DNA of 64,000 nt from Thuidium tamariscinum (Eukaryota; Streptophyta; Bryopsida; Hypnales; Thuidiaceae), in assembly GCA_947034885.2 (NCBI GenBank), contig OX344758.2:21355067-21419066 (forward strand), written 5' to 3'. Position 1 is the first letter of the stretch. Each line of letters opens with the position of its first letter. Positions 1 through 12,053 of the stretch are shown here, one piece after another. The position numbers and the translations under genes were made by a program. The notes beneath the pieces were generated by a model that had not been told where the DNA came from, made no database searches, and saw nothing but the letters and a program-made list of their open reading frames with translations.

Positions 1-3000
1 TCTTGACAATGTATACAACATTATTGTCATTGATATGCAAAAAATGCACCCTGAATACAAGCCTAGAACATTAGCAACCTTATAGAAGACTCTCTTTAAA
101 GGCCTTTGAATTCAGTAAACATTGCTTTCATGATTCATAAATAGCAATCAATATTAAAATTACACCTTCAATGTGTGAAAATACACACTTCAAATAGCCA
201 CACTAGCACTTGCCAAACTTGATGTACCAAAGGTTTGCATCTATTATTGAAGAGACCTCAAAATCTTTATCTCCCCCTACTCACCAAGTACACCCTATAA
301 ATAATCATTAATCAATTTTCAAGTTGATTATAGAAGAAAGGGCACTAAACTTTGGATGAATAGTTATTTCAAGGGCTATAGCTTGATTCATTAATATTTG
401 AGTCCCATAAGAATAATTTTAGGGTCATAGAGGATGTATCATCCAAGTTTAACATATGTTGGTGTGGGTGTTCTTAATATGAGAAACACTCAACATAGAT
501 GTATACTTAGTCTTCTACTGAAAATTGATACAAGTGTAGTTGTACTTCTTTTGTAATTGATTGACACTTACACAAGGGTAGTTGAAGCCAATGTCAATAA
601 TATGAGATTGAAAAGAATCTCAAAATATGCACATTGTTGACCATTATATTTGAAACTACTAAGAACATTGCAATATATAATATTCTATACCATATTATTA
701 AATAACAACCTTTTCTTGAAATAGTGCCTACTTAATTGTACCATCTTTGATTTTGTTCCCCCACCCCCACCCCCCAAATGTCAATGGTATTCAAGGCACA
801 AAAAAAAACATGTCTTCTGCAATTCCTTCCATATATTTTCATGTATCATATAGAAATTAGCAAATTCTTATATACAATGTACATAATTGTTGCATGCAAG
901 TGTATTATTTTTTAGATTTGAATTTTCCAATTCATTCTCTATCAAATGAAGTAGTGATCTTCATTCTAACTTACTTCCAATTCCTTTCAAATTATGAATT
1001 TTTTATTATTCTCATTACGGATATCAGTTTGTAGTTCAATATATAGAACCTAAAGGGTTAAAAATTGAGTGCAAGACCAAAGGTAGAATATATAGATGGG
1101 TGAAGCATGACAAACTTGAAGTCATCATTTTTTTTTTTTTCAATTTTAGAGGATTTTATGGCCTTTTTTTAGCTTAAAAAACTACAATATGAATTTAAAA
1201 TTTTAATCCATGATGCCAAAGAAGACATCATTATTAAATGTCCACAAAATTTTGACTCTAATAAATCTTATAGAAGTCTACATTTTAGATTCTTTGAAGA
1301 ACTAATCTCTTGAGCTTGTTTTTAGAATTATATGATTGGTTTCAAAATTAAAATTAGGATTATTTCATTCAAGATTTTGTAAAAGAATTCTTTTTGAGAA
1401 ATTTGATTTTATAGGACTAGAAAACTTTTCGAGATGAGTCTCAAATACATTAAATCTACAAGAAAGGAAATCAAATCACAAATTCATTCAAATGAATTTT
1501 AGATAAATTTTTGGGATGCTATAAATTAATTATGGTAATAAATGTTATATCCATTAATGTTATGTAGATTTTAGATGAAGATAACCTTTAAAAGAAAAGC
1601 ATAGAAATATTCTCTAAGTTGGACAAGTAGGAGAAAAAAACAAATCTTAAGAGAATAGATACTTTGATGTTTTAATTTGTGAAAAATATTCTAAAAATAT
1701 TAAAATTGAATTCTTTTTTGGACATTTATATCAATTCCATGGTGATGGTCATTTGCTAAAAAATCCCACCAAAATAATATTTTACATGTTTCAAAATGTG
1801 AGTAGAAAAATCTCATCCTAAAGACTTCCATTGAGTATAAAATTAATTATTTTAGAATTCTTTTGAATTATAGTTGCAAATCTACCAAAAGACCATTCCC
1901 TCCAAATTTCAATTTCAAATTCATTTTTTGGGGTACTAGGTGGTTCAAAAGAATTCCAAATTAGTAAATGTGATAAAAATCTAAAAAGACAAAAATATTT
2001 TTGAAATGTACAAAAAATTGACTAAAGTATACCAATAGTCATAAATATGAAATACTTCTGAATCTTGAGTCATTTGAAGCATGAACATAGAAGTTTTGGA
2101 TAGAAAACAAATCAACATGCAAAGTGTGACTAGAAATTAGTACAAATATTTTTTGCAATCACCCTTGAATATTTTGGAAACTACCTTAATTAGAAGGAAA
2201 CATAACCTTTAAGGATTAATCCCTAAAGGATGTTGAAGATGATTTTTGTTCTTTAGATGACTTCAAGTTGGACTAAAGGATGGAAAAAATATTTTTTCAT
2301 CCAAATTTTTTTGGAAAGTTGATTTAGTACATTTTTAGTGAATAATTGGCATATTTATTCATTATAATATTATTTCTTGTATTATTGACTTTTTCTAAAG
2401 ACAAACGCCTATAAATCACCTTTACAATATGTTTTGGCCAATTCTTGCTCTTTACACTTGATGTGAATTTTAGCCATAATAATGATATTTTTAAAATTTG
2501 AATCCACTCATTGAATTCCCGGGGAGATCACTCCTTGTAATTTTAACCATACACTTGAGGTAAGAGGGTATTTAACATAGGGCTATTTACCTTCATTTTA
2601 GTAATTAAAATGAACGTATTTTTACATATAAATTCAATCATTTGTTTTTTATAGTTAGGCTATCTTATATACAAAATTTATATGTCTAATTTTTTCATAT
2701 CCATTTACAACACACTATAAAAGTAGTATCTTACATATACACTATTTTTTTAATATATGCACTACAAATGACAAATAAAAATGTAAAATGCAACAATAGT
2801 TTTAAATATTCTAAATTCTATGCTTTGTATTCTAAACAATCTAATATGGTGAATAATAAACATCATAGAAACATTAAATATAGTTATGATACTAAAACTA
2901 AGAAAAACACCAATACTAGCAATATAACATGAACAACATGAGAAATTAACACTCTAAAAACATTGTAGATTAACCCAAGAATATGACCTCTACTGTAATA

Positions 3001-3786
3001 TAGAGACTATATATTTTATTTTTACATATGCATTTATAATGGTTTTGAATTTAGAATCGAAAAATACAAGAGTGTTTATTAAACACTAGTAAAAGAAGAT
3101 GATTCTAAACATTTACACGTATATGTTCAAGTAGTTGAGACAAATCTAGAGTTTGTAGTGTCAAAGTATAGAAAAGATTCCATGCAAATGTTGCACACTC
3201 TACACCAATTTCTTAATGGGTACTTTGTGTGAACACAAATCTCCATAATACAACCTCATTGTAAATTTACAGCTCAATTCTTTTGTCTTGGAACAATAGA
3301 TTCTTACATACTGTTACATGATTGGTATACTTAAGGAAAGATTTGTATGTACAGGCTAGAATTATTTGATGATAACAACAAATCTCATGAAAAACATCCT
3401 TAAATTTACTAAATTGTGTTAGTTTTATCATTCAATTAAAAAAAATTTGTTTACATCTATACTCATTGTACTACAAACTTTTTATATGAACCCTATTTGT
3501 AAAGGTTAATTTATTAATAAATATTCCTACTAAATGATGTTTATACATAGCCTAATTTATATATAATAGGATATGTGACATTTCAAGAACCCTATAGTAG
3601 TTCTATGTATATATAAAATTTATCCCCTTTGAATTAAATAGACCCTATCTTTTAACTCAGGTAGTTTTCTAAAAATCGAGAGTAATCTCCCCGGGATTGA
3701 ATTTTTTTTTATCTCCTACAAAACTAAATAGAAAAAAACCGTGCAAAAAGCCCTAAAAAGAGTGTATTGCAATTTGAACTTTGTTC
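1..3786. other. AT-rich noncoding DNA with decayed repeats
   Basis: No convincing coding region is seen. The stretch is very AT-rich with many short A or T runs. It holds isolated transposon ends. A right terminus of the TTGCAAGAAAC family lies at about 2146-2168 (reads TTTTTTGCAATCACCC on the plus strand); its left end was not found. TTAA-type termini occur near 1047-1061 (CCTAAAGGGTTAA) and 2216-2230 (TTAATCCCTAAAGG) without clear partners. The sequence at about 1560-1720 resembles interior sequence of the TTGCAAGAAAC family element at 29521. Confidence 0.6.
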
Positions 3787-4334
3787 TCAATCCCTAAAAG
3801 CCCAAGGGGTAAGGACAAAATACAAATGTGCTATAAAATATAAGTTCTATAACTTTTTTGAAGTTAGAATCAAAGAAGATAATGTGAAGCACAAAATGTA
3901 GAAAGTATTCATATGTTCAAAATTATAAAATTATTTTTAGATTCTCTTCAAATGAATTTTGAAGATTTAACTTCAAAAATTCACCAAAAATACAATTTCT
4001 ATATTTTGTACATGAATTTTTTTTGATTGGTCAAAAATTGTGGTTTCTATTGATTTGTGAAAAAAAATGCAAAAGATCCCATAATGAGAGCATCAACATT
4101 TTCCCCAAATAATAAATTTTCAACACTAGGCAATTCTAAACACTTTGTGCTTCTTCTCTTATAATTTTTGTTTGACCGTATCAATTTTAGTTTTGAATAT
4201 AAATGTTGAAAGACAACCCAATTTTTTCAAAACCGAAAAAAAAAATTTGAAAAAAGTGTTTTTTTTTCTGTCCAAAAATTCTACCCGAAGTTGGGCAATG
4301 ACCAAAAATGGTTGCTTGAGCACTTAGGGGTTAA
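3787..4334. mobile_element. TTAA-type miniature inverted-repeat element
   Basis: Left end reads TCAATCCCTAAAAGCCCAAG, right end reads CTTGAGCACTTAGGGGTTAA, giving imperfect terminal inverted repeats inside a TCAA/TTAA pair. The left terminus matches that of the element at 57871 over 16 bases, although the interiors differ. There is no coding capacity. The assignment to the TTAA group rests on the termini only. Confidence 0.65.
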
Positions 4335-5774
4335 ATAATCATGGTCTATTGATTTTCCAATTTTAGAAGTGTACAATAACTTGATTTATACTATAATGTT
4401 CTATACTACAAAACTACAAATCACACATATTTATATTGAAAATTTTAAGTTTATTGATCATATTTGGTATTGAAGATCAATTTTCATCACTTTTTCTTTA
4501 AAAAGTTCATATTAATTTCAAAGTTTCAAAAAAAATATTGAATTTTTAGCACTTATAGAAGTTAGTAGATTAAACCTCTTAAAAATAATTATAAAATTTC
4601 AATCATGTTTAGTTGTAAACTTATAAAATAGTGGCAATCAGAGAGAAGGAATATGAAGTTTCTCTCTTTTAAGGTTAAATTACGCTATCAACATATATGA
4701 AGTGAAACATGGAATGCTAACATGTGACTGTAGAATCTATGGGTCCATTAGCTTGAGAGTCTATAGATGTTATAGACACATTAAATAATTATAGGTGGCT
4801 AATTGTCTATGTTATATAAACCTATGTTATAGAACTTTTCTATATAATAATATACCTATATTATAGGTCTATGTATGTTATAAACACCTTCAAATGGTTG
4901 TAGACCGTACATACCTATAATTTGATTTAAGGCATGTAAGTTCACATTTCTACATTTACACACTAGCATCATCAAAAAATAACCAACTATATAAAGATTT
5001 TTGAAAATGATAGCATCAATAATTAGAACTTTAGAAGAAAATATCCACACCACAAACATAACCATTAGCAAAACCACAAGTGATACCATTTAACACACAA
5101 GCGGCACTTCCATTATTGTAGTTTCTATAATCTATAGAGTTAGTGGATAATGACAATAGATTTCACTCTTTGCCATTATCAAAATTGGACATCACATTGT
5201 TTACAATAGGCATTGCAATTGTATATGTCATTATCGGTAGTTACACCTTCTTAGAAAATGAAATTCCAATGATGAATGAGAAGTTGTGGAGAGGAAAAAG
5301 AGCCAATTAGAACCAAAAAGCTATAAAGATGGTGTGACCCCCCTTTTATTAGTGTAGAAATTGACAAACTCTCAAAACACACGATGAACATCAAGTATTG
5401 AAGACAATGTAGGGTGAAGGTGAGAATAGACTTCACTTGTCCATTCTTTGACTCTAGAGGAAAAGAAAAACCATCATCAATTTACAAAGAATAGGACCTC
5501 CATAAACTTCAAAGAGTCAATGCAAAAAAATGCCACATCTTCATTATGTGAAGATTGAAAATGGAATGTAGTTGGTGCGACTACTTTTATTGATTGTTTC
5601 ATAAAATATAAAAGAATTTCTATAAGTTAGTAACCTCTTTCAAATAATATTATTTCTTCAATTCTAACCCTACACAAATTGAAGATGTACAAAACAAGCA
5701 AAGAAGCAACTTTCATTGCAATCTACATGTCGCCTCTAGAAATGTGACTTCAATCCAAGAGTGCCATGAAATTG
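4335..5774. other. AT-rich intergenic DNA
   Basis: No gene is recognised. Around 4790-4880 there are several short overlapping palindromes built from TATAACATAG/CTATGTTATA. Nothing else could be assigned. Confidence 0.5.
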
Positions 5775-5909
5775 CAGCCCCACAGCAACACACTCAAACA
5801 ACACTGTGAAACAAATCAATGGATGACATTTGTGTTACATAGAAGATCAATGATACAAAATCTTTAGAGACCAGTTACGGACTTACGGCATGCTGCTGTG
5901 GGGCTGCTC
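5775..5909. repeat. short inverted repeat at a composition boundary
   Basis: TGCAGCCCCACAGCA near 5775 is answered by TGCTGTGGGGCTGC near 5892, about 100 bases apart. To the right the DNA becomes less AT-rich. It may be a small foldback or MITE. Confidence 0.4.
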
Positions 5910-6835
5910 TTACAGGGTTCATGGCGTAACCATACTCTAATGTGCTATTTTCCTTTGGTGATGAGGCTACTATGGATTTCTCTTATGAAAGTCGTGCTAC
6001 ATTGCAGCTTCTCAAAGTTCGATGCTTCAAGTTTAAAAAAAATAAGAACTCGTTACGCTGGATGGGTACACAAGCTTAGATGGTTTAGCCACTCCACTTA
6101 CACACTGAATTTCTCCGCAATAGCTGGGATATAATCGATGTGATAACGAAATAGAAGTAATATTACCAGTGAACTGAGGAAATCTGCGGAGCAGACAATA
6201 CGATACACATGGAAAACTTTTCACCTACTTGTAACACCAAGGAAATCATTTCAGTAACCGGCAGGAAGTTACAAATGCACTGCACCCACTATCCCACAAC
6301 CAGAAGGAATCTCTTATAAAGGAATAAACAGAGAGTATGCAGTCGCACGATTGGTAAGGAGCTCATGTCAGCACTGGATAGGTTTCACACGAAAGCCTCA
6401 AGAAGGATTTTGCCTATGTGTAACATACAACATCAGACGACCAAAACTCCCGCAATTGAACCATTGTAGAAATTGCATCCTTTTCAGATCGGAATGGATT
6501 TCAACCCTCAAACGAGATCTTCAGATAAATTCTTAAAGTGACCAACAAAAGTCGGCATCAGTCTTAATACCGTGGGACATGTACAAATCTTCTACCATAT
6601 GCACAAATCATTCCGGCCTCTGAAGCCTTCTATAATTCTCTACAAGTACCTCTTCGAAAAACGCTATGGTACAACGACAAATTCACAGGCATAGACAAAA
6701 CCTATTCGCCGCACCAATCTGCTAGCTATCTAGAATCCACTCAGGTGTTGCATGCGGGCGCATGCTGCCATGGCCGAAGTAGGTTTACTGAAGCGATGAA
6801 CTCCATGCATACCTTACTCCCGGTGCGCAGGGGGT
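5910..6835. other. unassigned sequence downstream of TSPO
   Basis: Base composition is more balanced than the flanking DNA, but the short open frames on both strands have no recognisable domain. The part nearest 6835 is probably 3' untranslated sequence of the minus-strand TSPO gene. Confidence 0.4.
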
Positions 6836-7423
6836 TTAGTGGTGGAGATTCTTGATCAAGATAGAAAACGTCAGGAACGACGCGAACAGCACCCACGCGA
6901 AGTACACCTTCATCAAGTTCGCCGCCACATGGTTCACTGGCTGGAACGCCCCGATGGTGGTGAACACGGCCGCCGCTAGCGCCAACACGTCCACGAACGC
7001 GCCCACGATGCTGTGCAGACGGAAGAACAGCACCGACCAAAGCAGGTTCAACGCGAGCTGCACGAAGTACACGCCCAGCGGGAAGGCGTTGCGCTGGAAG
7101 CCGCCGTCCGCCCACACCAGCCACGACGCTAGCCCCATCAAAGGGTAAATCAGCGTCCAGATAAGTCCGAATATTGGCCCGGGCGGCGTCCACGCCGGCT
7201 TGCTCAAGTCCTTGTACCATTGGCTGGGTCCGTTAAATGCGGACACCACTAGGCCCGACACCAGCGGCACCGCCACGGCTACGATGAGCGAAGGCACGCC
7301 CGGGCGCTTGGCCACTTCGGCCGTCTTGCGGTACGCCTTGGCGACATACTTCTGCTGCGTGGGGTCGTTGTCGTGCACGATGTCCGCCACCTCCCGCTGC
7401 CGCAAGCCCTCGCCGGTACTCAT
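6836..7423 (-). CDS. TSPO: TSPO/MBR family translocator protein
   Basis: A single-exon gene encoding 195 residues, close to the roughly 196 residues of the Arabidopsis protein. The frame is open further upstream to 7567, but the Met at 7423 (MSTGEGL) gives the usual plant length: a charged N-terminal extension of about 45 residues and then five membrane segments. The family signature is visible: WYKDLSKPAWTPPGPIFG with the conserved WTPP, then WTLIYPLMG, the ALNLLWSVLFF segment, and YFAWVLFASFLTFSIL near the C terminus. Plant TSPO binds tetrapyrroles such as haem, is in ER/Golgi membranes, is induced by abscisic acid and salt, and is degraded by autophagy; this is family knowledge, not seen here. 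The upstream DNA carries two ABRE-like motifs, which fits. The gene is much GC-richer than its flanks. The sequence ends at a TAA. No break or missing key residue was noticed. Confidence 0.93.
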   Translation of the reverse strand: MSTGEGLRQREVADIVHDNDPTQQKYVAKAYRKTAEVAKRPGVPSLIVAVAVPLVSGLVVSAFNGPSQWYKDLSKPAWTPPGPIFGLIWTLIYPLMGLASWLVWADGGFQRNAFPLGVYFVQLALNLLWSVLFFRLHSIVGAFVDVLALAAAVFTTIGAFQPVNHVAANLMKVYFAWVLFASFLTFSILIKNLHH

Positions 7424-7745
7424 TTTCGCTGCTTCTGCTCTGCGATAGCACTCTGAATCCTCGCCCAAGTTCCTCCACCGAACACTCGAAAATCTTCGAA
7501 TCAATGCCACCCAAAAACCTAATTCTCGTAAGTATTGGACACACCGTGCGTCGAAACACGCTCTCAACCCAATTCAATCAGTAGTGAGACTTGTAAGCGC
7601 TAACGGTTGGAGATTCTGCAGATTGGAGCGGAAGAGAGGTCTAATAGATAGCTGCGAAGTGTAGAGGATGGCAGAGTAAGAGCGTCGTGGTCCGCCAAGT
7701 GGCAGTCTGAATGGCTTTGCCACGCGTCGGATCCTCCGGCGCTGG

Positions 7746-7784
7746 ACGTGTCGACAGTGGGGACGTACCCAGGGCATACGTGGG
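7746..7784. promoter_or_regulatory. two ABRE-like ACGTG motifs upstream of TSPO
   Basis: ACGTGTC at 7746-7752 and ACGTGGG at 7778-7784 lie 320-360 bases upstream of the TSPO start. ACGTG(G/T)C is the core bound by bZIP factors in abscisic acid responses, and a paired arrangement is typical. Function is inferred from motif and position only. Confidence 0.4.
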
Positions 7785-7924
7785 TGCATGTGGATAATAT
7801 GAAAACGGCTCCAGCTATCAGCTCCTGACTTGTAAAGGTGGTGGCCTCGGAAAGTCCCAATCTGTTTCATTTGTTTCCCAAAAAAACAGAAAAAAAGAAA
7901 AGAAAGTCCCAAACTCCCAATCAA

Positions 7925-8383
7925 GGTTCACTGACGGAACTGGTCAAACTAAGGAAGTGCAGATCTCCAATTCTCATCACCTTCAGTTGGTGGATAACTT
8001 AACCCTGAAGCAGTGATCCCAGAACTAGTTTATAGAATTTGGTGTAATATGCTACCTAGTTTAGGTCATTTAGTGCAATTTGCTACCTTCGAGATAAATA
8101 AGCATGAATTTTGGCTATCTTGAGAGAAAGTGGCATTAAAAAAATTAGAAAAGAAAGGATTTTGCAAGTTGTAAAGGATAATGGGGGGTACTAATATCCA
8201 TAACTAACAACAGAGATGCTAATTCCAACGTAGAGTAAGTAACAAATTGGCTATCAAATTCTATTGGTTGTTGAAATCTTAGCTAAAATTTAATTTTTTC
8301 AAGAATTTTTTCCTATAGAGATTTAGCTACTGAAATTTTTTAGTAGCAATGGAGTAAAATTTAGCGAATTTTGTGAACACTGC
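7925..8383. other. intergenic DNA upstream of TSPO
   Basis: A transition from the GC-rich gene island back to AT-rich DNA. TTAACCCTGAAGCAG near 7998 resembles the termini of the CCTGAAGCGC-type TTAA elements, but no partner end was found. Confidence 0.35.
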
Positions 8384-9402
8384 CTTGAAGTGCTCCAACG
8401 TCCATATTTTGGGCGATGAACAAAGGGCTTCAAGGCACTGTTTCATCCAATTAACTTCTCATTTATTAAATATAAAACTTGAATCTAGAAAAGACAACCT
8501 TCCTTAGCCCCTAAATGCCAAAGCCTTTTCAAGTGTGTTTTGACTATGGAAAAAGTGCATTGGCTCGTAGTCATCTCTAATGAAGCAAGTTGATTTTTTT
8601 TCAAAATCTAATTGTACAGATGTTTAAAGAGCTTGTTTATTAATAAGTACAAAAATTTTGAGTGCAAAATTGTATAGGAGTTGTGAGATTATAATGAGAG
8701 AAGAGCACATTTTCTATATTTAGTAAGCTACCTTTTTCCACAATGTTTCCCAAATTTGCATATAAATCTTATTGGGAATTGGAGGTGACATGAACAATTA
8801 TGTAAAGTGTTAGCACACTAAAATGCACTTCTAAAAAACTTGATTTCACATGAGAAGCTATTAAACTCATCACACAATCCATCTTGCAATTGTTGAAATG
8901 CAATTATTTTTTATAAGTAGAAATTGCAAATAGCTCCAAATCAATAGTTGTCTGTTATAATTTTTTAATGGTGAATATCATGAAAACACTTTACACTTTC
9001 CATTGGAACCGTTCTCGAAGCAAATGGATATGTACAATTTCTTAGATCTCAAATCAAATGAAATTGCTAAACGCTAGGAAATGAAGTAAAATTGACAAAC
9101 TTTACTCTTCATTTTTGGTACATGTATATCTTTGAAGACCTCTCAATAATCAAATATGTACTTTTTTCGGTGAAAAATGAAAGTTTTTAATAGTTGACCC
9201 TTAAAACTACCCCCCAAAATTTTTGAAATGGTCAAAGGAATTTAACTGCTTGCTTAGAAATGGGCCTAGAATTTTTAATCCACCATATATGGTCAACTGG
9301 GCAATTAGGGGTTAATGACCAAATTCATTAAATTCTGGTAAATGATACATTTGTACAAAGCTATAAGTGAAAATGTGCAAAAAATCAAAAAAGGATTGAG
9401 AA
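8384..9402 (-). mobile_element. CCTGAAGCGC-type TTAA element, interrupted
   Basis: The two parts, 8384-8503 and 9316-9402, align end to end in inverted orientation with the uninterrupted copy at 17965-18193. They include the GGGCTTCAAGG core and the TTGTACAAAGCTATAA segment. The copy is split by the TTAA element at 8504-9315. Confidence 0.8.
8504..9315. mobile_element. TTAA-type element nested in another MITE
   Basis: Left end TTAGCCCCTAAATGCC, right end GGGCAATTAGGGGTTAA. The flanks read CTTCC before and TGACCAAATTC after. The empty copy at 17965-18193 has, on its minus strand, CTTCCTTAATGATCAAATTC, i.e. one TTAA at this exact point. The insertion therefore duplicated TTAA (left copy now TTAG). 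About 808 bases, no coding capacity. Confidence 0.88.
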
Positions 9403-10006
9403 GTTTCACAGTTTCAGTAGACCAACCTATTACCACCCTAATTTGTAATCTGACTATCTTGGGGCCAATTTGAAGAGGGACACATATTTTTCAGAGGTGT
9501 GTGCATGTTTCACGAATCAAACCCAAGTGCAATTACAATTTTCTAATCGAAATTGTAATTTCTGTGACTTTTTGAAATGTTCAGTCCTAAATTTCAAAAG
9601 CACCCATGACTAGGGTCATAAACACCCTAATAACAACCCATAACCACCTACTTAAGTCCCTATAAGCATCTAGGTATTCCCCAATCAACTATTACCATGA
9701 TACCCTATATAATATAAATGCACTGATTTTGTTAGATTTCTGAACAAAATTGGTTTATTTCTAGATAGATTTGGATAATGGAATGGATGAAAATGGGGCC
9801 AAATATAGGATGATGGAAATGGATTGCAGACAAAATTAGGTTGGTCAACCTTAAACACAACAAATTTGCCTTCTATTTGGTAATGGGATAAATTTGAATT
9901 CCTTGACCTTCTCTTAAGAAGTTCAAAGTTCGACATTGAAGATGTGAACTCAAAATCTCCAAATTTGATCATCCAATAAATTGATTAGTACTAATAGTGT
10001 GGCAAG
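9403..10006. other. AT-rich intergenic DNA
   Basis: No gene or defined repeat end was recognised. Confidence 0.5.
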
Positions 10007-10063
10007 AAAATTAGAAGCACCTAGGAATTTTGTATCACCAAATTCCTAGGTGCTTCTAATTTT
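10007..10063. repeat. perfect short hairpin
   Basis: A 24-base arm at 10007-10030 (core TTAGAAGCACCTAGGAATTT) is followed by a 9-base spacer and its exact reverse complement at 10040-10063. Perfect pairing in such AT-rich, decayed DNA suggests a recent origin or a constraint. Confidence 0.8.
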
Positions 10064-10266
10064 AAAAAAAATAGTTTTAAATGATCTTGTTGTTTGACAA
10101 AATGCTTAGTTGCTCAAAAATGATCATTTCTATGCTTCAAGATTCAATGAATGAATTCGAACTTCTTTGAAATACTTAGAAATGTGTTGAAATAATGATA
10201 ATAGCAACCTTCATTCCAAACATTTTGTTCAATTAGAAGATAATTTTAAGACAAAGCAAATGCAAT

Positions 10267-11244
10267 GGGTCATTGCAAGAAACACCTATACTATTTTGTA
10301 TCACTCAATGTGTGTTGATATGTTTTTTGGCCATAACTTTTGTGTTTTGGCTCTAAATGACTCAAGATTTATGGGAATGGTACTTCTGACTATATACACC
10401 TTGCCTAATCTTTTAGTAATTTAGAAAAATACTTAACTATCCAAAAATAGATCCCAATTTAATGTCACACTTGCAAATTGAAGTTTTTTAATTAGTATTC
10501 TTTAGCACCCGAAAAAACAAATTTTGAGTTGAAATTTTGTAGAGACGGTCTTCTAGTAGACTTGTAGCTAATGACCAAAGAAATTTCTTAAATAATTATT
10601 TTTATGTGGTCTAGATTCTAGTAGTCTACAAAGTGAGTCTCTTTTTGCTTGCATTTTGAAACATGTAAAAAATGATTTTGGTGAGTTTTTTGGTCAATGG
10701 GCATTTCCATACTTAAGGCACTTTTCTAATTCTCACACTTAGAGAATTTTTCTCATCAAGGGAGATTTGAGGGAAAGAAAGAGCCGTTTCAAGGTTGTTC
10801 CTGTGCGTATTTCCTATATTATCCTAAAACAATAAATCAGCCTATAATGGCTGAATTTTTGAATTTAAAAATAAATAAATAAATAAACCTAAAATTCTAA
10901 AAAGTGTTATGAAACTAAAATTGATTAAAAAAATTTAATATTAAATTTTCAATTTTTTTTTAAATAATAAAAATTACTATTTTATGATGTGGTAGTGTTT
11001 TGACCATATCAAACTATTGATGTGGTACATTCCCATAGTCTGAGAACTCAAGATAATTTATGGTCTTCTAGTACCTTTGAATCTCCCCTAATGATACATT
11101 TCTTTTAGTGGTTACTTTTGACTTGAAGGTGTATACATTAGTCATATTTTTTTAAGTTTTTTAAATTTATTTTTCTAATTTTAGATTACTCATAAAAAAT
11201 CATGAAAACACAACCAAATTGAAAGGTGTTTCTTACAATCTCCC
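10267..11244. mobile_element. TTGCAAGAAAC-family MITE carrying a nested element
   Basis: Left end GGGTCATTGCAAGAAACACC; right end GGTGTTTCTTACAATCTCCC. The interior (GGCCATAACTTTTGTGTTTT and onward) is shared with the elements at 19752 and 25642. A CATTAG-ended element sits inside at 10754-11093; without it the element is about 640 bases. Confidence 0.8.
10754..11093. mobile_element. CATTAG-ended MITE nested in the 10267 element
   Basis: Terminal inverted repeats CATCAAGGGAGATTTGAGG and, from the right, CATTAGGGGAGATTCAAAGG. The related element at 19752 lacks this block at the equivalent point near 20320. Parts of the interior (GTGGTAGTGTTTTGACCA) resemble the interior of the 12199 element. 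Confidence 0.65.
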
Positions 11245-12053
11245 TGATACAAGCCAATATTTTAACTTGCGCTATCCTCTAAATGTCCAAGTGTTCTTTC
11301 TTAGGATAACTGAATTGGGATTGAGGCAAATGCCAATCATTTGTACAAAACACCCCCTTTCTACACAAGATTTTGAAGATGAATTGTTGTTGTTTTGTCC
11401 TACACAAAAAGATTCTCTAATCTCTTTCATTCATTGACTAGAAAATGGTTGCAGCATCATTTAAGGGTTAAAAGATACCACTTAATTTCTTTCAAGTGGT
11501 GCAAAGCTGATGTTTCATAGTGTCTTGATCGTTACAATGACAATGATAGTGCTATGCTATGTTGATTTCTGCAATGAATTTTTGCCTCTAGAAGTGAGTG
11601 ATCAATGTGTTCTACGTGTATTATTTTGATGGCATTGACACACTGAAAATATCTTACCATATCACAAATTTTAGCAGGATAATGCAGAATGTTGTGTATC
11701 GACGTAGGTCAAACATTTATACAATAGAAAATTGTTTTGTTGAAGGTTTTATGAACTAGGTAATAGCCAAGTCTGTTGTAGGCTACCGTATGACCTTGTT
11801 GACCTGTTGACATCAATTGAACTGTTGGAAATATGATGCAAATATTGAGCCTAAACAAGGGAAATTTGTGAAGCCCATTATTTTACAGTAGTGCCATACA
11901 AGAAATCAATGTCTTTTCTCTAAGGTATGCCATGCAAAAATGATCTACTCTGTGGTCATGCTCCTCTTCTTGGGTGTGGATCATACAACTATTTTAATTT
12001 CTTTTGGTTTGATTTGTCTTATATTTCGTATTTGTAATGCTTAATGGATTTAA
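11245..12053. other. AT-rich intergenic DNA
   Basis: No gene is recognised. A TTTAAGGGTTAA-like end near 11461 may be a decayed transposon terminus. Confidence 0.4.

Noticed and set aside
6741..7220. 159-residue frame overlapping TSPO on the same strand
   Set aside because: Arg/Gly/Ala-rich product of the TSPO sequence in another frame; the TSPO frame has all family motifs.
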